Below are positions 48,994-57,887 of a stretch of 64,000 nt of DNA, one piece after another; within the stretch, counting starts at the first letter, position 1, and each line of letters begins with the position of its first letter. The position numbers were made by a program, and so were the translations under genes. This stretch comes from Oscillospiraceae bacterium. Its GTDB lineage: Bacteria; Bacillota; Clostridia; Oscillospirales; Oscillospiraceae. Below the pieces are notes generated by a model. The model saw only the letters and a program-made list of their open reading frames with translations. It ran no database searches and was not told the DNA's origin. The stretch is taken from the NCBI GenBank assembly GCA_021202845.1, contig JAJQCF010000030.1, forward strand, positions 26,373 through 90,372, written 5' to 3'.

Positions 48994-49926
48994 TCAGATA
49001 AGACCCGTGTCTTCCGGCAAGCCGAGCATTATGTTCATGTTCTGCACCGCCGCGCCCGAAGCGCCCTTGCCTAAATTGTCAAACTGGCTGGTGACTATCA
49101 TGCGCTCTGGCGAGCCGTTTACGGATATAATCATATCATTCGTGTCAAGCACCCTGTTGCCCGCCAGCATACCCGCCGTCGGCTCCGTTTCCACGCTTAT
49201 GAAGCGGCTGCCGCCGTAGACCGCGGCGTAGACCTCGCGCAAGGCCTCCGGCGTGACGCGCTCCGTGAAAAACTCGGGGAAGAGCGTCACGGATGTCGCC
49301 ATGCCCTTATAATACGGCGCGACTATCGGCGAAAAGGCCGGCGCGCGCTCCAAAGCGCAGAGCTTTGTCATCTCCGGCAGGTGCTTGTGCTCCAGCGAGA
49401 GCGAGTAAACGCGCGGGCTGTCCAGCTCCGCGGGGCGCTCGGGAGCCTCGTACTGCGCAATCATCTTGCGCCCGCCGCCGGAGTAGCCTGTCAGCGAAAA
49501 GCAAGTCAGCGGCGCGTCGGCGCGCAGCAGCCCCGCGCACCTCAGCGGGTACACAAGCGAGATGAACCCGCTGGCGTGGCAGCCGGGATTGGCGACCCTG
49601 TCGGCGCCCGCTATCGCCTCGCGCTGTGCCTGCGACAGCTCCGGAAAGCCGTAAACCCAGCCCTCCGCCGTGCGGTGGGCGGTCGAGGCGTCGATAACGC
49701 GCACGTCGGACGACTCTATCATGCTGACGCTCTCCCGCGCCGCGTCGTCCGGCAGGCAGAGAAAAACTATCTCCGCCGAATTTATCAGTCTTCGTCGCTC
49801 TCCGGCGTCGCGCCGCAGCCCGTCGCCCGGCAAAAGCAGCTCCAAGTCGTCTCGCGCGGCCAGCCGCTCGTAGAGCTGCAGTCCGGCGGTACCCTCGCGT
49901 CCGTCTATAAAAATTTTGTGCTTCAC
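48994..49926 (-). CDS. argC: N-acetyl-gamma-glutamyl-phosphate reductase (short type)
   Basis: NADPH-dependent reductase making N-acetylglutamate semialdehyde. It has 310 residues, the shorter AGPR type 2. Visible are the KIFIDGREGTAGLQLYERL phosphate-binding start, FLCLPDDAARESV, VIDASTAHRT and the catalytic cysteine in ADRVANPGCHASGF. SGGGRKMI and FSPIVAPYYKGM fit the substrate site. First gene of the arg operon behind tandem ARG boxes. The ATG has GAGGTGATG-type Shine-Dalgarno a few bases upstream. Confidence 0.95.
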   Translation of the reverse strand: MKHKIFIDGREGTAGLQLYERLAARDDLELLLPGDGLRRDAGERRRLINSAEIVFLCLPDDAARESVSMIESSDVRVIDASTAHRTAEGWVYGFPELSQAQREAIAGADRVANPGCHASGFISLVYPLRCAGLLRADAPLTCFSLTGYSGGGRKMIAQYEAPERPAELDSPRVYSLSLEHKHLPEMTKLCALERAPAFSPIVAPYYKGMATSVTLFPEFFTERVTPEALREVYAAVYGGSRFISVETEPTAGMLAGNRVLDTNDMIISVNGSPERMIVTSQFDNLGKGASGAAVQNMNIMLGLPEDTGLI

Positions 49927-49957
49927 GCCACATCACCTCGGCAAAAATACAGCATTT

Positions 49958-50009
49958 AGAATATCACAACATCTGAATAAATACAAGCATCAATGTGCAT
50001 AAATATTCA
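49958..50009 (-). promoter_or_regulatory. Arginine operon promoter with tandem ARG boxes
   Basis: Minus strand: TTGTAT (49981-49986), a 17-bp spacer and TATTCT (49958-49963). TGCATAAATATTCA (49996-50009) matches the ArgR palindrome TGAATWWWWATTCA with one mismatch. TGAATAAATACAAG (49974-49987) is a second, weaker box over the -35, about two helical turns away. ArgR repression by arginine is inferred; no argR gene is in the window. Confidence 0.75.
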
Positions 50010-50053
50010 TTAAACAAAAACAACTTTTTTCGTCCCCATGTGCGCGCTCGGCC

Positions 50054-50875
50054 TCACTTATCGTCCTCGAAGCGGCGTGCCGCGGCCTCGCGCAGCTTTT
50101 CCAGAGCCTCGGGGAAGCGGCTCGAGCGCAGTCCGCTGTGCCGCCGCACCAGCCTGTCGCGCCAAGGCGCGCGCTCCGAGCGCCGCCGCTCAAGCTGCGC
50201 CCTCAGCTCCTCGCTGCGCTCACGCAGACGCTCCAAGCTCTCGTACGCGGGGCTGCTCTCCAGCCTCTCCGCCGCGCGCTGCTCAATTTGCCGCCGCACA
50301 TCCTCAAGCTCCTGCCGCACTTTTTCCATAGACGTAAGTACGCGGCGCAAATCGACGGCCGCCTTGAGGGAGACGGTGAAGTCCGCCGCGAAGCACGCGC
50401 CCGCCAGCACATCCAGCAGACTGAGCGTTATCTGCGGCACGCTCTCCACAAGGCGCACCATCGGCTCATGCACAACGTACACAAGCAGCAGCGTGAATCC
50501 GCCCCAGAGCAGCGAGGCTGGCAGACATACGTAGCCGCAGAGGTTGCCGCGCACGTCGGAGTAGTCCCAGTAGCGCACCTTGAATATAGCCTCCATCGCC
50601 GCGCCGACAACGAACTCCAGCGCCGTGGCACTCAGTCCGCCGGCCACGAACACGAGCCACGGCCTGTCGCTCACCGGCAGCGCCACCAGCAGCATAACCA
50701 GCGCGCCGCTGCCGTAGAGCGGAATCCACGGGCCGAACATAAAGCCGCGGTTTTGGAACTTTCGCGCCTTGAGCGAGCAGTAAAGAGTCTCCCATATCCA
50801 GCCGATAAAGCAGTATATGAAAAAATAAGCCGCCCACTCGCGCAGCGGGTATGTGTGAATTGCCTGTGACAGCAT
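50054..50875 (-). CDS. Putative ABC-transporter permease-like membrane protein (CmpB family) with coiled-coil tail
   Basis: 273 residues. Residues 1-165 hold about five membrane helices with the family motif FFIYCFIGWIWETLYCSLKARKFQNRGFMFGPWIPLYGSGALVML and VRYWDYSDVRGNLCGYVCLPASLLWG. The last 100 residues form a basic coiled coil (MEKVRQELEDVRRQIEQRAAERLESS). Family members are named permeases but transport is unproven. The arg operon lies downstream on the same strand with its own promoter. Start ATG with AGGAGACAAAGAGC upstream. Confidence 0.82.
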   Translation of the reverse strand: MLSQAIHTYPLREWAAYFFIYCFIGWIWETLYCSLKARKFQNRGFMFGPWIPLYGSGALVMLLVALPVSDRPWLVFVAGGLSATALEFVVGAAMEAIFKVRYWDYSDVRGNLCGYVCLPASLLWGGFTLLLVYVVHEPMVRLVESVPQITLSLLDVLAGACFAADFTVSLKAAVDLRRVLTSMEKVRQELEDVRRQIEQRAAERLESSPAYESLERLRERSEELRAQLERRRSERAPWRDRLVRRHSGLRSSRFPEALEKLREAAARRFEDDK

Positions 50876-51039
50876 AGCTCTTTGTCTCCTAATTTATTCG
50901 GGTGCGAACGGCGGCGCATGACTGAGTATTTTTCCGAAAATCGAAGCTCTGAGCCGCAAATTTGCCGCTCGTTCCCGCTTTTGCCGCAAGATTGGTCTTG
51001 ACATTTTTAAATAATTATGATTTTATTATAAATTTTATA
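50876..51039. other. Intergenic region, AT-rich toward its right end
   Basis: Divergent spacer between the permease-like gene and the CarD-like gene (310 bp in total with the next feature). TTGACA at 50998-51003 lacks a well-placed -10. No RNA gene or repeat recognised. Confidence 0.4.
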
Positions 51040-51068
51040 TTACACTTTTGCGAAAAGTGTGCTATAAT
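51040..51068 (+). promoter_or_regulatory. Promoter of the CarD-like gene with a spacer palindrome
   Basis: TATAAT (51063-51068) with a weak TTACAC -35 (51040-51045), spacer 17. ACACTTTT-GCG-AAAAGTGT (51042-51060), a perfect 8-bp inverted repeat, fills the spacer and touches the -10, a likely operator. The leader to the start codon is about 110 nt. Confidence 0.6.
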
Positions 51069-51185
51069 GGGTGTATGCTTCAGCGCGGACGGGAAAAAAT
51101 CCGCCGCATAAGGACAGTTTACCATATAAATTCTTAATCTTAAAGATATTTTTTCACTAAATTTGCAACGGAAGGAGCGTTCGCC

Positions 51186-51692
51186 TTGTTTTCTGTGGGA
51201 GACCTCATACTTTACGGCCGTACCGGCGTGTGCCGCGTCGTAGCCATCGGCGCGGACAGCGCGGACAGACAGTGCTACACCCTACAGCCGCTTTACCAAA
51301 AGTGCAGCATAAAAACCCCCGTGGATAACGGCAAGGTGTTCATGCGCCCTATTATCTCCAAGGAGGAGGCCGAGCAGGTAATAGAGGCCATACCCACAAT
51401 CAAGCCCTGCGCCTACCACAACCGCAACCTCACGCAGCTCAAGGAGCACTACCGCGAGTGGCTGGACAGGCACGACTGCTTGGAGCTCGTGGCCATGACA
51501 ATGTCGCTCTACGAAAAGCGGCGCGAGGCGGAGGAGCAAAAGCGCAAGTTCGGCGCGGTTGACGAGCGCTTTATGCGCGAGGCGGAGGAGCTGCTTTTCG
51601 GCGAGCTGGCCGCCGCGCTGGGCTGCGAAAAGAGCGCCGTCGCGGGCTACATTTCAAGCCGCATGGCCGCCATGCAGTCCGCCGCGGGCTGA
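51186..51692 (+). CDS. CarD-family RNA-polymerase-binding regulator
   Basis: 168 residues. The N-terminal RID/Tudor-like domain starts FSVGDLILYGRTGVCRVVAIG, with YTLQPLYQKCSIKTPVDN, and binds the RNA polymerase beta subunit in characterised relatives. The helical C-terminal domain (LTQLKEHYREWLDRHDCLELVAMTMSLYEKRREA) ends in AAG. TTG start with GGAAGGAG upstream. Members tune rRNA or stress transcription. Its own promoter and terminator suggest stand-alone regulation. Confidence 0.9.
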   Translation: MFSVGDLILYGRTGVCRVVAIGADSADRQCYTLQPLYQKCSIKTPVDNGKVFMRPIISKEEAEQVIEAIPTIKPCAYHNRNLTQLKEHYREWLDRHDCLELVAMTMSLYEKRREAEEQKRKFGAVDERFMREAEELLFGELAAALGCEKSAVAGYISSRMAAMQSAAG

Positions 51693-51717
51693 ACGCGGGC
51701 GGAAGCACAGCAAAATC

Positions 51718-51752
51718 AAACGGTATCCGTCCTTGTGCCGGATACCGTTTTT
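51718..51752 (+). terminator. Terminator of the CarD-like gene
   Basis: AAACGGTATCCG pairs with CGGATACCGTTT and ends in TTTTTG. Confidence 0.9.
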
Positions 51753-51763
51753 GCATTTGCGCA

Positions 51764-51792
51764 TTGGCAGAGCGCGGCAAACGTGCTACAAT
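51764..51792 (+). promoter_or_regulatory. Promoter of the DNA methyltransferase gene
   Basis: TTGGCA (51764-51769), a 17-bp spacer and TACAAT (51787-51792), about 20 bp before the GTG start. Confidence 0.7.
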
Positions 51793-51813
51793 GCTCACAG
51801 CGAGGTGATTAGC

Positions 51814-52770
51814 GTGGCAAGAAACAAAACCATAAATACCTCCCTTGAGGACGGCGCGGAATATCTCGGCCGCTGTGTCTCCGTCACCGAGCGGCAAAAT
51901 ACGCTCGGCGGCGTGCTGGACAAAACGATTTTGGGCAACACGCTCGCCGTATGTCCGCTCCTGCCCGCGCAGAGCGTTGACCTTGTCATTGCCGACCCGC
52001 CGTATAATCTCACAAAGTCATTCAACGGCACGACGTTCGCCAAAAAAAGCGCCGAGGACTACGAGAGCTACACCCGCCGCTGGCTGGGCGCGGTAAAGCC
52101 GCTGCTGAAGCCCAACGGCTCCATATACGTCTGCTGCGACTGGGAGAGCAGCCTTGTCGTCGGCAGAGTGCTGGGAGAGAGCTTCCATGTGCGCAGCCGC
52201 ATCACTTGGCAGCGCGAAAAGGGACGCGGCGCTAAAACGAACTGGAAAAACGCGATGGAGGACATCTGGTTCGCCACCGTCGGCGGCAGCTACACCTTTA
52301 ACCTCAACGCGGTGAAGGTGCGCAAAAAGGTCGTCGCCCCCTACCGCGTGGACGGCGAGCCTAAGGACTGGTCGGACTCCGAGGACGGCAAGTTCCGCGA
52401 CACCTGCCCCTCGAACTTCTGGGACGACATCACCGTGCCGTTTTGGTCGATGCCGGAGAACACTGCGCACCCGACGCAGAAGCCGGAAAAGTTAGCGGCA
52501 AAAATCATCCTCGCCTCCTCAAACAAGGGCGATATTGTTTTCGACCCCTTCCTCGGCTCCGGCACCACGAGCGTCACGGCCAAAAAGTTAGGGCGTCATT
52601 ACATTGGCGTAGAGCTTGTGCCGCTCTACTGCGTCTGGGCGGAACAGCGGCTGGCTATGGCGGAGGCGGACAAAGAGATTCAAGGCTACTCCGGCGGCGT
52701 ATTCTGGGAGCGCAACACCATATCCGAGCAGAAGTCCGCGGAGGTCAGGCGCAGGAGGGAAAAGCAATGA
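51814..52770 (+). CDS. Orphan site-specific DNA methyltransferase (beta class, N6-adenine or N4-cytosine)
   Basis: 318 residues, AdoMet-dependent. The catalytic motif IV DPPYNLTKSF comes first (residues 61-70), and the AdoMet motif I FDPFLGSGTTS lies near the C-terminus, the order of beta-class enzymes. HPTQKPEKLAAKII precedes it, and LGRHYIGVEL follows. No restriction enzyme or specificity subunit is adjacent, so it is probably an orphan methylase. GTG start with GAGGTG upstream. Its stop overlaps the start of the next gene by 4 bp. Target site unknown. Confidence 0.93.
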   Translation: MARNKTINTSLEDGAEYLGRCVSVTERQNTLGGVLDKTILGNTLAVCPLLPAQSVDLVIADPPYNLTKSFNGTTFAKKSAEDYESYTRRWLGAVKPLLKPNGSIYVCCDWESSLVVGRVLGESFHVRSRITWQREKGRGAKTNWKNAMEDIWFATVGGSYTFNLNAVKVRKKVVAPYRVDGEPKDWSDSEDGKFRDTCPSNFWDDITVPFWSMPENTAHPTQKPEKLAAKIILASSNKGDIVFDPFLGSGTTSVTAKKLGRHYIGVELVPLYCVWAEQRLAMAEADKEIQGYSGGVFWERNTISEQKSAEVRRRREKQ

Positions 52771-53420
52771 AACCCAACACTGAGCTGAATATGCGCCGTC
52801 GGCTGCCGCAGTACCTGCTGGGGCTTATCATCATGGCGCTCGGCATTGTGCTCATCAAAAAATCGGAGCTGGGTATGTCGCCCATCAGCGCGCTGCCGGC
52901 GGCGGTCACGGAGCTGACGGCGCTCTCCCTCGGCACGACGACGGCCGCGTGGCACATAGTTTGTATGCTGCTGCAGCTGGCCGTGACGCGGCGCGTCACG
53001 CTGCGGCTGGCGCTGCTGCTGCCGCTGGCGGTGGTGTTCGGCTGGCTCATCGACCTGTTTATGCTTGCGCTCGCGTTCACGCCCGCGTCGCTCCCGCTGC
53101 GCTGGGCTCTCTGCTTTGTCGGCATTGTGTTCACGGCGCTGGGCATAGTGTTCATAAACGGCGCGGATTTAATGCTGCCCGCGCCGGACGCGCTGCTGCG
53201 CGCGGTCAGCCAGCGTACCGGCGCCCCGTTCTCGCGCGTGAAAATAGCGGGCGACGTGCTGTGGGTAGTGCTGACGGCGGCGCTGGAGCTGGGCTGCGGC
53301 GGCGCGATAGTCTCCGTCGGCGCCGGCACACTGGCCTGCATGGTGCTGACAGGACTTTTCTCCGGCCAAATAAAAAAGCTCCTCCCCCGGCTGGAAATGC
53401 CGCCGGTAGGGAAGGGCTGA
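52767..53420 (+). CDS. YczE/YitT-like integral membrane protein
   Basis: 217 residues, about five membrane helices. The family segment is YLLGLIIMALGIVLIKKSELGMSPISALPAAV and LGIVFINGADLMLPAPDALLRAV. YczE was studied in Bacillus near lipopeptide synthesis genes; most relatives have no known role. ATG overlaps the methyltransferase stop, so the two are coupled, an unexpected partnership. GGAGGG lies upstream. A terminator follows. Confidence 0.87.
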   Translation: MKPNTELNMRRRLPQYLLGLIIMALGIVLIKKSELGMSPISALPAAVTELTALSLGTTTAAWHIVCMLLQLAVTRRVTLRLALLLPLAVVFGWLIDLFMLALAFTPASLPLRWALCFVGIVFTALGIVFINGADLMLPAPDALLRAVSQRTGAPFSRVKIAGDVLWVVLTAALELGCGGAIVSVGAGTLACMVLTGLFSGQIKKLLPRLEMPPVGKG

Positions 53421-53455
53421 AGCGCGGAGGTTTTGAAAAAGCAATCTCGGAAACA

Positions 53456-53504
53456 TAAAACACTTTCCCGCTGCCGGCCAAAAGCGCAGCGGGAAAGTGC
53501 TTTT
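53456..53504. terminator. Bidirectional terminator between the YczE-like and rpoD genes
   Basis: CACTTTCCCGCTG pairs exactly with CAGCGGGAAAGTG, with CTTTT on the plus side and TTTTATG on the minus side. Confidence 0.9.
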
Positions 53505-53525
53505 CGGGTTCATTTATTAAATCAA

Positions 53526-54770
53526 TCAGTTCAAAAAGTCGCGGAGCTTTTTGCTGCGGCTGGGGTGGCGGAGCTTGCGCAGGGCTTTGGCTTCTATCTG
53601 GCGTATGCGCTCGCGGGTGACGTTGAACTCGCGTCCGACCTCCTCTAAAGTGCGGGTGCGGCCGTCGTCCAGACCGAAGCGCAGGCGCAGCACCTTTTCC
53701 TCCCTCGGCGTCAGCGTGGCCAGCACTTCCACAAGCTGCTCGCGCAGCAGCGTGAAGCTGGCCGCCTCGGAGGGCTCGCTTGCGTCCTCGTCGGGGATGA
53801 AATCGCCGAGGTGGCTGTCCTCCTCCTCGCCTATTGGCGTTTCGAGGCTCACCGGCTCCTGTGCAATCTTCAGTATGTCGCGCACCTTGTCCACAGGCAT
53901 ATTCATCTCCTCGGAAATCTCCTCCGCGCTGGGGTCGTGACCCAGCTCCTGCAAAAGCTGGCGGGAGACGCGAATGACCTTGTTTATTGTCTCAACCATG
54001 TGAACGGGTATGCGTATCGTGCGCGCTTGGTCGGCTATGGCGCGGGTTATGGCCTGACGTATCCACCACGTGGCGTAGGTGGAGAACTTGTAGCCCTTTG
54101 TGTAGTCAAACTTGTCCACGGCCTTTATAAGTCCGAGGTTGCCCTCTTGAATGAGGTCCAGCAGCAGCATACCGCGCCCCACATAGCGCTTGGCTATGCT
54201 GACAACAAGGCGCAGGTTGGCTTCCGTCATCTTCTGTTTGGCCTCTACGTCGCCGTCTGCCATGCGTATGGCCAGCGCAAGCTCCTCCTCCGGCGTGAGC
54301 AGGCTTATCTTGCCTATCTCCTTGAGGTACATTCTCACAGGGTCGTCTATGGCAAAGGTGTCGGCCAGCGCGTCGGCGTCAACCAGCTCCTCCTCCGTGA
54401 CCTCCTCTATGGTCTCCATGCCCTCCATAACCTCGTCGTCCAGCGGTGGCAGCAGGTCGGCGTCCTCTATCGTGACGTCAATGCCGGAGGACTCGAGCGT
54501 TTCGTAGAACTTGTCCATCGTCTCGGAGTCAATGTTCAGCTCCTCCAAAACCTCTAACTCCTTGTTCGTGAGCTTGCCGTCCTTCTTGCCCTTTTCGACG
54601 AGCTGGCTCATAACCTCCTCGGGGTCAAGCTGCTCAGCGGGCTGTGCCTCTGTCTTTTTGCGCGTGGTGTGCTTTTTTGTTGTGCGGCGCTGCTCGGTGC
54701 TCGCGGAGGTCTCGGTCTTGACCTCGGCTTCGGCTTTCGTTTCTTTTTTTGCGGTCTTATTTTCGTCCAT
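53526..54770 (-). CDS. rpoD: Primary sigma factor RpoD (SigA)
   Basis: Housekeeping sigma factor directing RNA polymerase to -35/-10 promoters of the kind seen throughout this window. It has 414 residues. A Lys/Glu/Thr-rich N-terminal extension (about 1-60), region 1.2/2 ([70 protein letters not shown]), region 3 and region 4 ([31 protein letters not shown]) are complete. ATG at 54770 has GGTGG upstream and lies one base after the dnaG stop. Last gene of dgt-dnaG-rpoD. Confidence 0.98.
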   Translation of the reverse strand: MDENKTAKKETKAEAEVKTETSASTEQRRTTKKHTTRKKTEAQPAEQLDPEEVMSQLVEKGKKDGKLTNKELEVLEELNIDSETMDKFYETLESSGIDVTIEDADLLPPLDDEVMEGMETIEEVTEEELVDADALADTFAIDDPVRMYLKEIGKISLLTPEEELALAIRMADGDVEAKQKMTEANLRLVVSIAKRYVGRGMLLLDLIQEGNLGLIKAVDKFDYTKGYKFSTYATWWIRQAITRAIADQARTIRIPVHMVETINKVIRVSRQLLQELGHDPSAEEISEEMNMPVDKVRDILKIAQEPVSLETPIGEEEDSHLGDFIPDEDASEPSEAASFTLLREQLVEVLATLTPREEKVLRLRFGLDDGRTRTLEEVGREFNVTRERIRQIEAKALRKLRHPSRSKKLRDFLN

Positions 54771-54771
54771 T

Positions 54772-56514
54772 TTATCCACCATACCCTTTTTTGTTTCTCA
54801 TTTGCTCGGCGAACGCCAGAGGGTCGTCTCCGGCTGCGGCCGAGTATTTTTCTTCTTTTATCGTTGCTATGTAATCGCGCATGGCAATGCGCGCGTTAGC
54901 CAAATTTTCCGGCTGCTGCAAAATGCTCGTCAGGTGGCTTATCTCCGCGCCGGTGAACTCTCCGCCGAGCGCTGCCATACTGAGCGGCGCGTGGGCGAGC
55001 GCCTTTTCCCTGACGGCGGTGTAAAAGCGCCCCAGCAGCGGGCTTGTGAAGTCCTCCGGCGTCAATGAAACCTCGTTTACAAGCTCGGGGTCGAGGTACA
55101 GCAGCCTGATAACGCCCTCCTCCGCCATTGCCGAGCGCTCGTTTTCGTAGCGAATGGAGCGGTCGCGCGCCCTGCCGCGGCTGCCGGTGCGCACGGCGGC
55201 CTTCTCCGCCTCGCGCTTGGCGCTTTTCAGCCTCGCGGCGCGGCTGCGCTCTACCTCGTCGATAACCACGGACTTGTCCACGCCGACCTGCTCGGCCAGC
55301 CGCATGGCGTACACCTGCCGCTCCACTGCCGAGGAGAGCTCCGCCACCGCCGCGGCGGCTTCGCGCAGATAGGCAACCTTCTGCTCCGGCGTGTCCAGCG
55401 TGTACTTGGCGGCAATGCTCCGCAGACGGTACTCGACATGGTTTTCGCTCTTTTCCAGCAGCAGACTGAAAGCGTCCGCGCCGCGCGTCTTTATAAACTC
55501 GTCGGGGTCCTTCGCGCCCTCCATGCGCAAAACGCGCACCTTGAGGTCCAATTTTTCCAAAATGCCGATTGCGCGCTGCGAGGCCTTTTGCCCCGCGCCG
55601 TCGTTGTCGTAGGCAATGACGACCTCGCTCGTATAGCGGGACAGCAGCCGCGCCTGCTCCGGCGTCAGCGACGTGCCCAGCGAGGCCACGGCGCAGTCGA
55701 AGCCCGCTTGGTGCAGACTCACAACGTCAATATTTCCTTCAGCGAGGATAATATACCCTCTTTTTGACTTTTTAGCCAGATTGAGCGCAAAAAGGTTGTG
55801 ACTTTTGCTGAAAACCATAGTTTCGGGGCTGTTCATGTACTTGGGCTCGCCCTCGCCGATTATGCGGCCGGAAAAGCCGATAACCGCCCCGCGCACGTCG
55901 ATTACGGGGAACATCAGCCGCGAGCGGAAAGTGTCGTAAACCCCGCCGGACTTGCCGTGGCGCACCAGACCCGCGTCAAACAGCTCCTGCTCGGTGTAGC
56001 CCTTGGACTTCATGGCGCCGGTGAGCGCGTTCCACGAGTTCGGCGCGTAGCCGAGGCCGAAGGCCGTCGTCATCTTGGCGGAAATGCCGCGTCCCGCTAA
56101 ATATTCCCGCCCCGCCGCGCCGGAGGGCGCCACGAGCTGGCTGTAGAAAAATCTCGCCGCGTCGCGGTTGAGCGAGAGCATACGCTCGCGCCGCCGCCGC
56201 TCGCCGTCGGAGCCGTTTTCCGGCAGAGCCAAGCCCGCGCGGTTGGCCAAGAAAGCCACGGCGTCGGGGAAGGTCAGGTTTTCTATTTCCATTATGAAGT
56301 TAATGACGCTGCCGCCCTTGCCGCAGCCGAAGCAGTGGTAAATCTGCTTGTCCGGCGCGACGGAGAACGACGGCGTTTTTTCGCTGTGGAACGGGCAGAG
56401 ACCGAAGAGGTTCGCGCCGCTGCGCTTAGTCAGCTTGACGTAGGAGCTGACAACGTCCACAATGTCGTTTCTGTCCGCCACCTCCTGCAAGAAGCTCTCA
56501 GGGAAAAGAGGCAT
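54772..56514 (-). CDS. dnaG: DNA primase
   Basis: Makes RNA primers at the replication fork. It has 580 residues. The zinc-binding CHC2 domain ([11 protein letters not shown] ... [10 protein letters not shown]) is followed by the RNA polymerase core with the TOPRIM fold ([28 protein letters not shown], then [17 protein letters not shown]). A C-terminal helicase-interaction domain of lower conservation follows. It lies between dgt (11 bp) and rpoD (1 bp), the classic macromolecular-synthesis order in Firmicutes. Confidence 0.97.
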   Translation of the reverse strand: MPLFPESFLQEVADRNDIVDVVSSYVKLTKRSGANLFGLCPFHSEKTPSFSVAPDKQIYHCFGCGKGGSVINFIMEIENLTFPDAVAFLANRAGLALPENGSDGERRRRERMLSLNRDAARFFYSQLVAPSGAAGREYLAGRGISAKMTTAFGLGYAPNSWNALTGAMKSKGYTEQELFDAGLVRHGKSGGVYDTFRSRLMFPVIDVRGAVIGFSGRIIGEGEPKYMNSPETMVFSKSHNLFALNLAKKSKRGYIILAEGNIDVVSLHQAGFDCAVASLGTSLTPEQARLLSRYTSEVVIAYDNDGAGQKASQRAIGILEKLDLKVRVLRMEGAKDPDEFIKTRGADAFSLLLEKSENHVEYRLRSIAAKYTLDTPEQKVAYLREAAAAVAELSSAVERQVYAMRLAEQVGVDKSVVIDEVERSRAARLKSAKREAEKAAVRTGSRGRARDRSIRYENERSAMAEEGVIRLLYLDPELVNEVSLTPEDFTSPLLGRFYTAVREKALAHAPLSMAALGGEFTGAEISHLTSILQQPENLANARIAMRDYIATIKEEKYSAAAGDDPLAFAEQMRNKKGYGG

Positions 56515-56525
56515 ATTCCGTCACC

Positions 56526-57530
56526 TCACTTGACTGTCCACGACATGGGAATGAACAGCCTGCCGTATGTCTCCATTGCGTAGGAGTCCGTCATGCCGGC
56601 AACGTAGTCGCACACCGCGCGCTCCAGCCCGTCGCGCTCCGCGAGCATACGGTACTCCTCCGGCAGCTTGTCGGGATTGCGCACATAGTAGTCGTAAATG
56701 CCGCCCAGTATGCCCTTGACCTTGCTCTCCTCGCCCTTGGCGACGGGGTTATAGTAAACGGCCTCGTACATGAACGTGTGGAACTTGTCGTAAATCTCGG
56801 TCATGGGCGGAGACAGCTTTATCTCCCCGTCCGCACTGTTGGCGATAAGGTCCGTGATAATCGTGTTTATCCGCTGACTGTTGCGGTCGCCCAGCGCCTC
56901 GCGTATGTCGGCGGGCACGTCCTCCGTGCGGAGTATTCCGGCGCGCATGGCGTCGTCAAGGTCGTGGTTTATGTAGGCAATGCGGTCGGCGTAGCGGACA
57001 ATGGTGGCCTCCTCGGTGTCGTCGGGCGCGCCGTGGGTGTGGTTGAGTATGCCCATGCGCGTCTCATAGCAGAGGTTCAGTCCGCGCCCGCCGCGCTCCA
57101 GCACGTCCACAACCCGCAGGCTCTGTTCGTAGTGGCGGAAGCCTCCCGGGTGAATATCCCGCAGCGCCCGCTCGCCCGCGTGACCGAACGGCGTGTGCCC
57201 CAAGTCGTGGCCGAGCGCGATGGCTTCCGTCAGGTCCTCGTTGACCTCCAGTGCCCGCGCCACGGTGCGCGCAAGCCGCGTGACCTCCATTGTGTGGGTC
57301 AGGCGGGTACGGTAATGGTCGCCCTCCGGCTGCAAAAACACCTGCGTCTTGTGCTTGAGGCGGCGGAAGGACTTGCAGTAGGTGATGCGGTCAATGTCCC
57401 GCTGGAAGCAGGTGCGCACGGAGCAGGGCTCCTCCGCCTCTGCGCGCCCGCGGCTCTCGCACGCCAGCACACCGCGCCCTTTAACCATAATTCTCTCCAG
57501 CGCCTCGCGCTTCTCCCTCGCGCAGCCCAT
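56526..57530 (-). CDS. dgt: Deoxyguanosinetriphosphate triphosphohydrolase-like HD protein
   Basis: HD-domain enzyme of 334 residues that removes triphosphate from dGTP or related dNTPs, controlling nucleotide pools. Metal motif: RTRLTHTMEVTRLARTVARAL (first His) and HDLGHTPFGHAGERAL. The conserved ITYCKSFRRLKHKTQVF lies before, and DRIAYINHDLDDA after. First gene of the dgt-dnaG-rpoD unit. The operon promoter is not clear: a TATAAT lies on the minus strand near 57566-57571 without a good -35. Confidence 0.94.
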   Translation of the reverse strand: MGCAREKREALERIMVKGRGVLACESRGRAEAEEPCSVRTCFQRDIDRITYCKSFRRLKHKTQVFLQPEGDHYRTRLTHTMEVTRLARTVARALEVNEDLTEAIALGHDLGHTPFGHAGERALRDIHPGGFRHYEQSLRVVDVLERGGRGLNLCYETRMGILNHTHGAPDDTEEATIVRYADRIAYINHDLDDAMRAGILRTEDVPADIREALGDRNSQRINTIITDLIANSADGEIKLSPPMTEIYDKFHTFMYEAVYYNPVAKGEESKVKGILGGIYDYYVRNPDKLPEEYRMLAERDGLERAVCDYVAGMTDSYAMETYGRLFIPMSWTVK

Positions 57531-57759
57531 ATCCTTCGCCTCCCGACAAAAAATCTTTCACATATTATATACTCCGCCGCCGCCTAATTCTCCTTTATTT
57601 TTTTAATTTTTAAAGCGTTACGGGGTGCGGCAATTTTTTTCGCATTTGCCGCTCGACTTGCGCTGCTTCGCTTCGCGGGACGTTTCGCGTGTCATCGGAC
57701 TGATACTTCACGTCAGGGCGCTACACCAAATTTACACTTACCGCGCGCAAAAATTTCTA
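57531..57759. other. Intergenic region between dgt and the SLH gene
   Basis: Divergent spacer with a poorly defined dgt promoter near 57566. The rest shows no gene, RNA or repeat I can support. Confidence 0.4.
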
Positions 57760-57788
57760 TTGCCATTACTGCGCGGAGCGGGTATAAT
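57760..57788 (+). promoter_or_regulatory. Promoter of the second SLH protein gene
   Basis: TTGCCA (57760-57765), a 17-bp spacer and TATAAT (57783-57788), a strong sigma-A match, with a leader of about 90 nt. Confidence 0.75.
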
Positions 57789-57887
57789 AACAGCATATTC
57801 CCAGCCCATGAGCCTGCGGGCACAAATATACATAGGAAAGGCGTCCGCTTCGGAAAACTGTGCGGGGCGGACGGTACGGTGATTAAA

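Noticed and set aside
56500..57600. Sigma-H-type promoter before dgt-dnaG-rpoD (AAAGGAGAATT ... GGAGTATAT on the minus strand)
   Set aside because: The -10 differs from the sigma-H pattern at key positions and the -35 overlaps AT-rich sequence; too weak to annotate.
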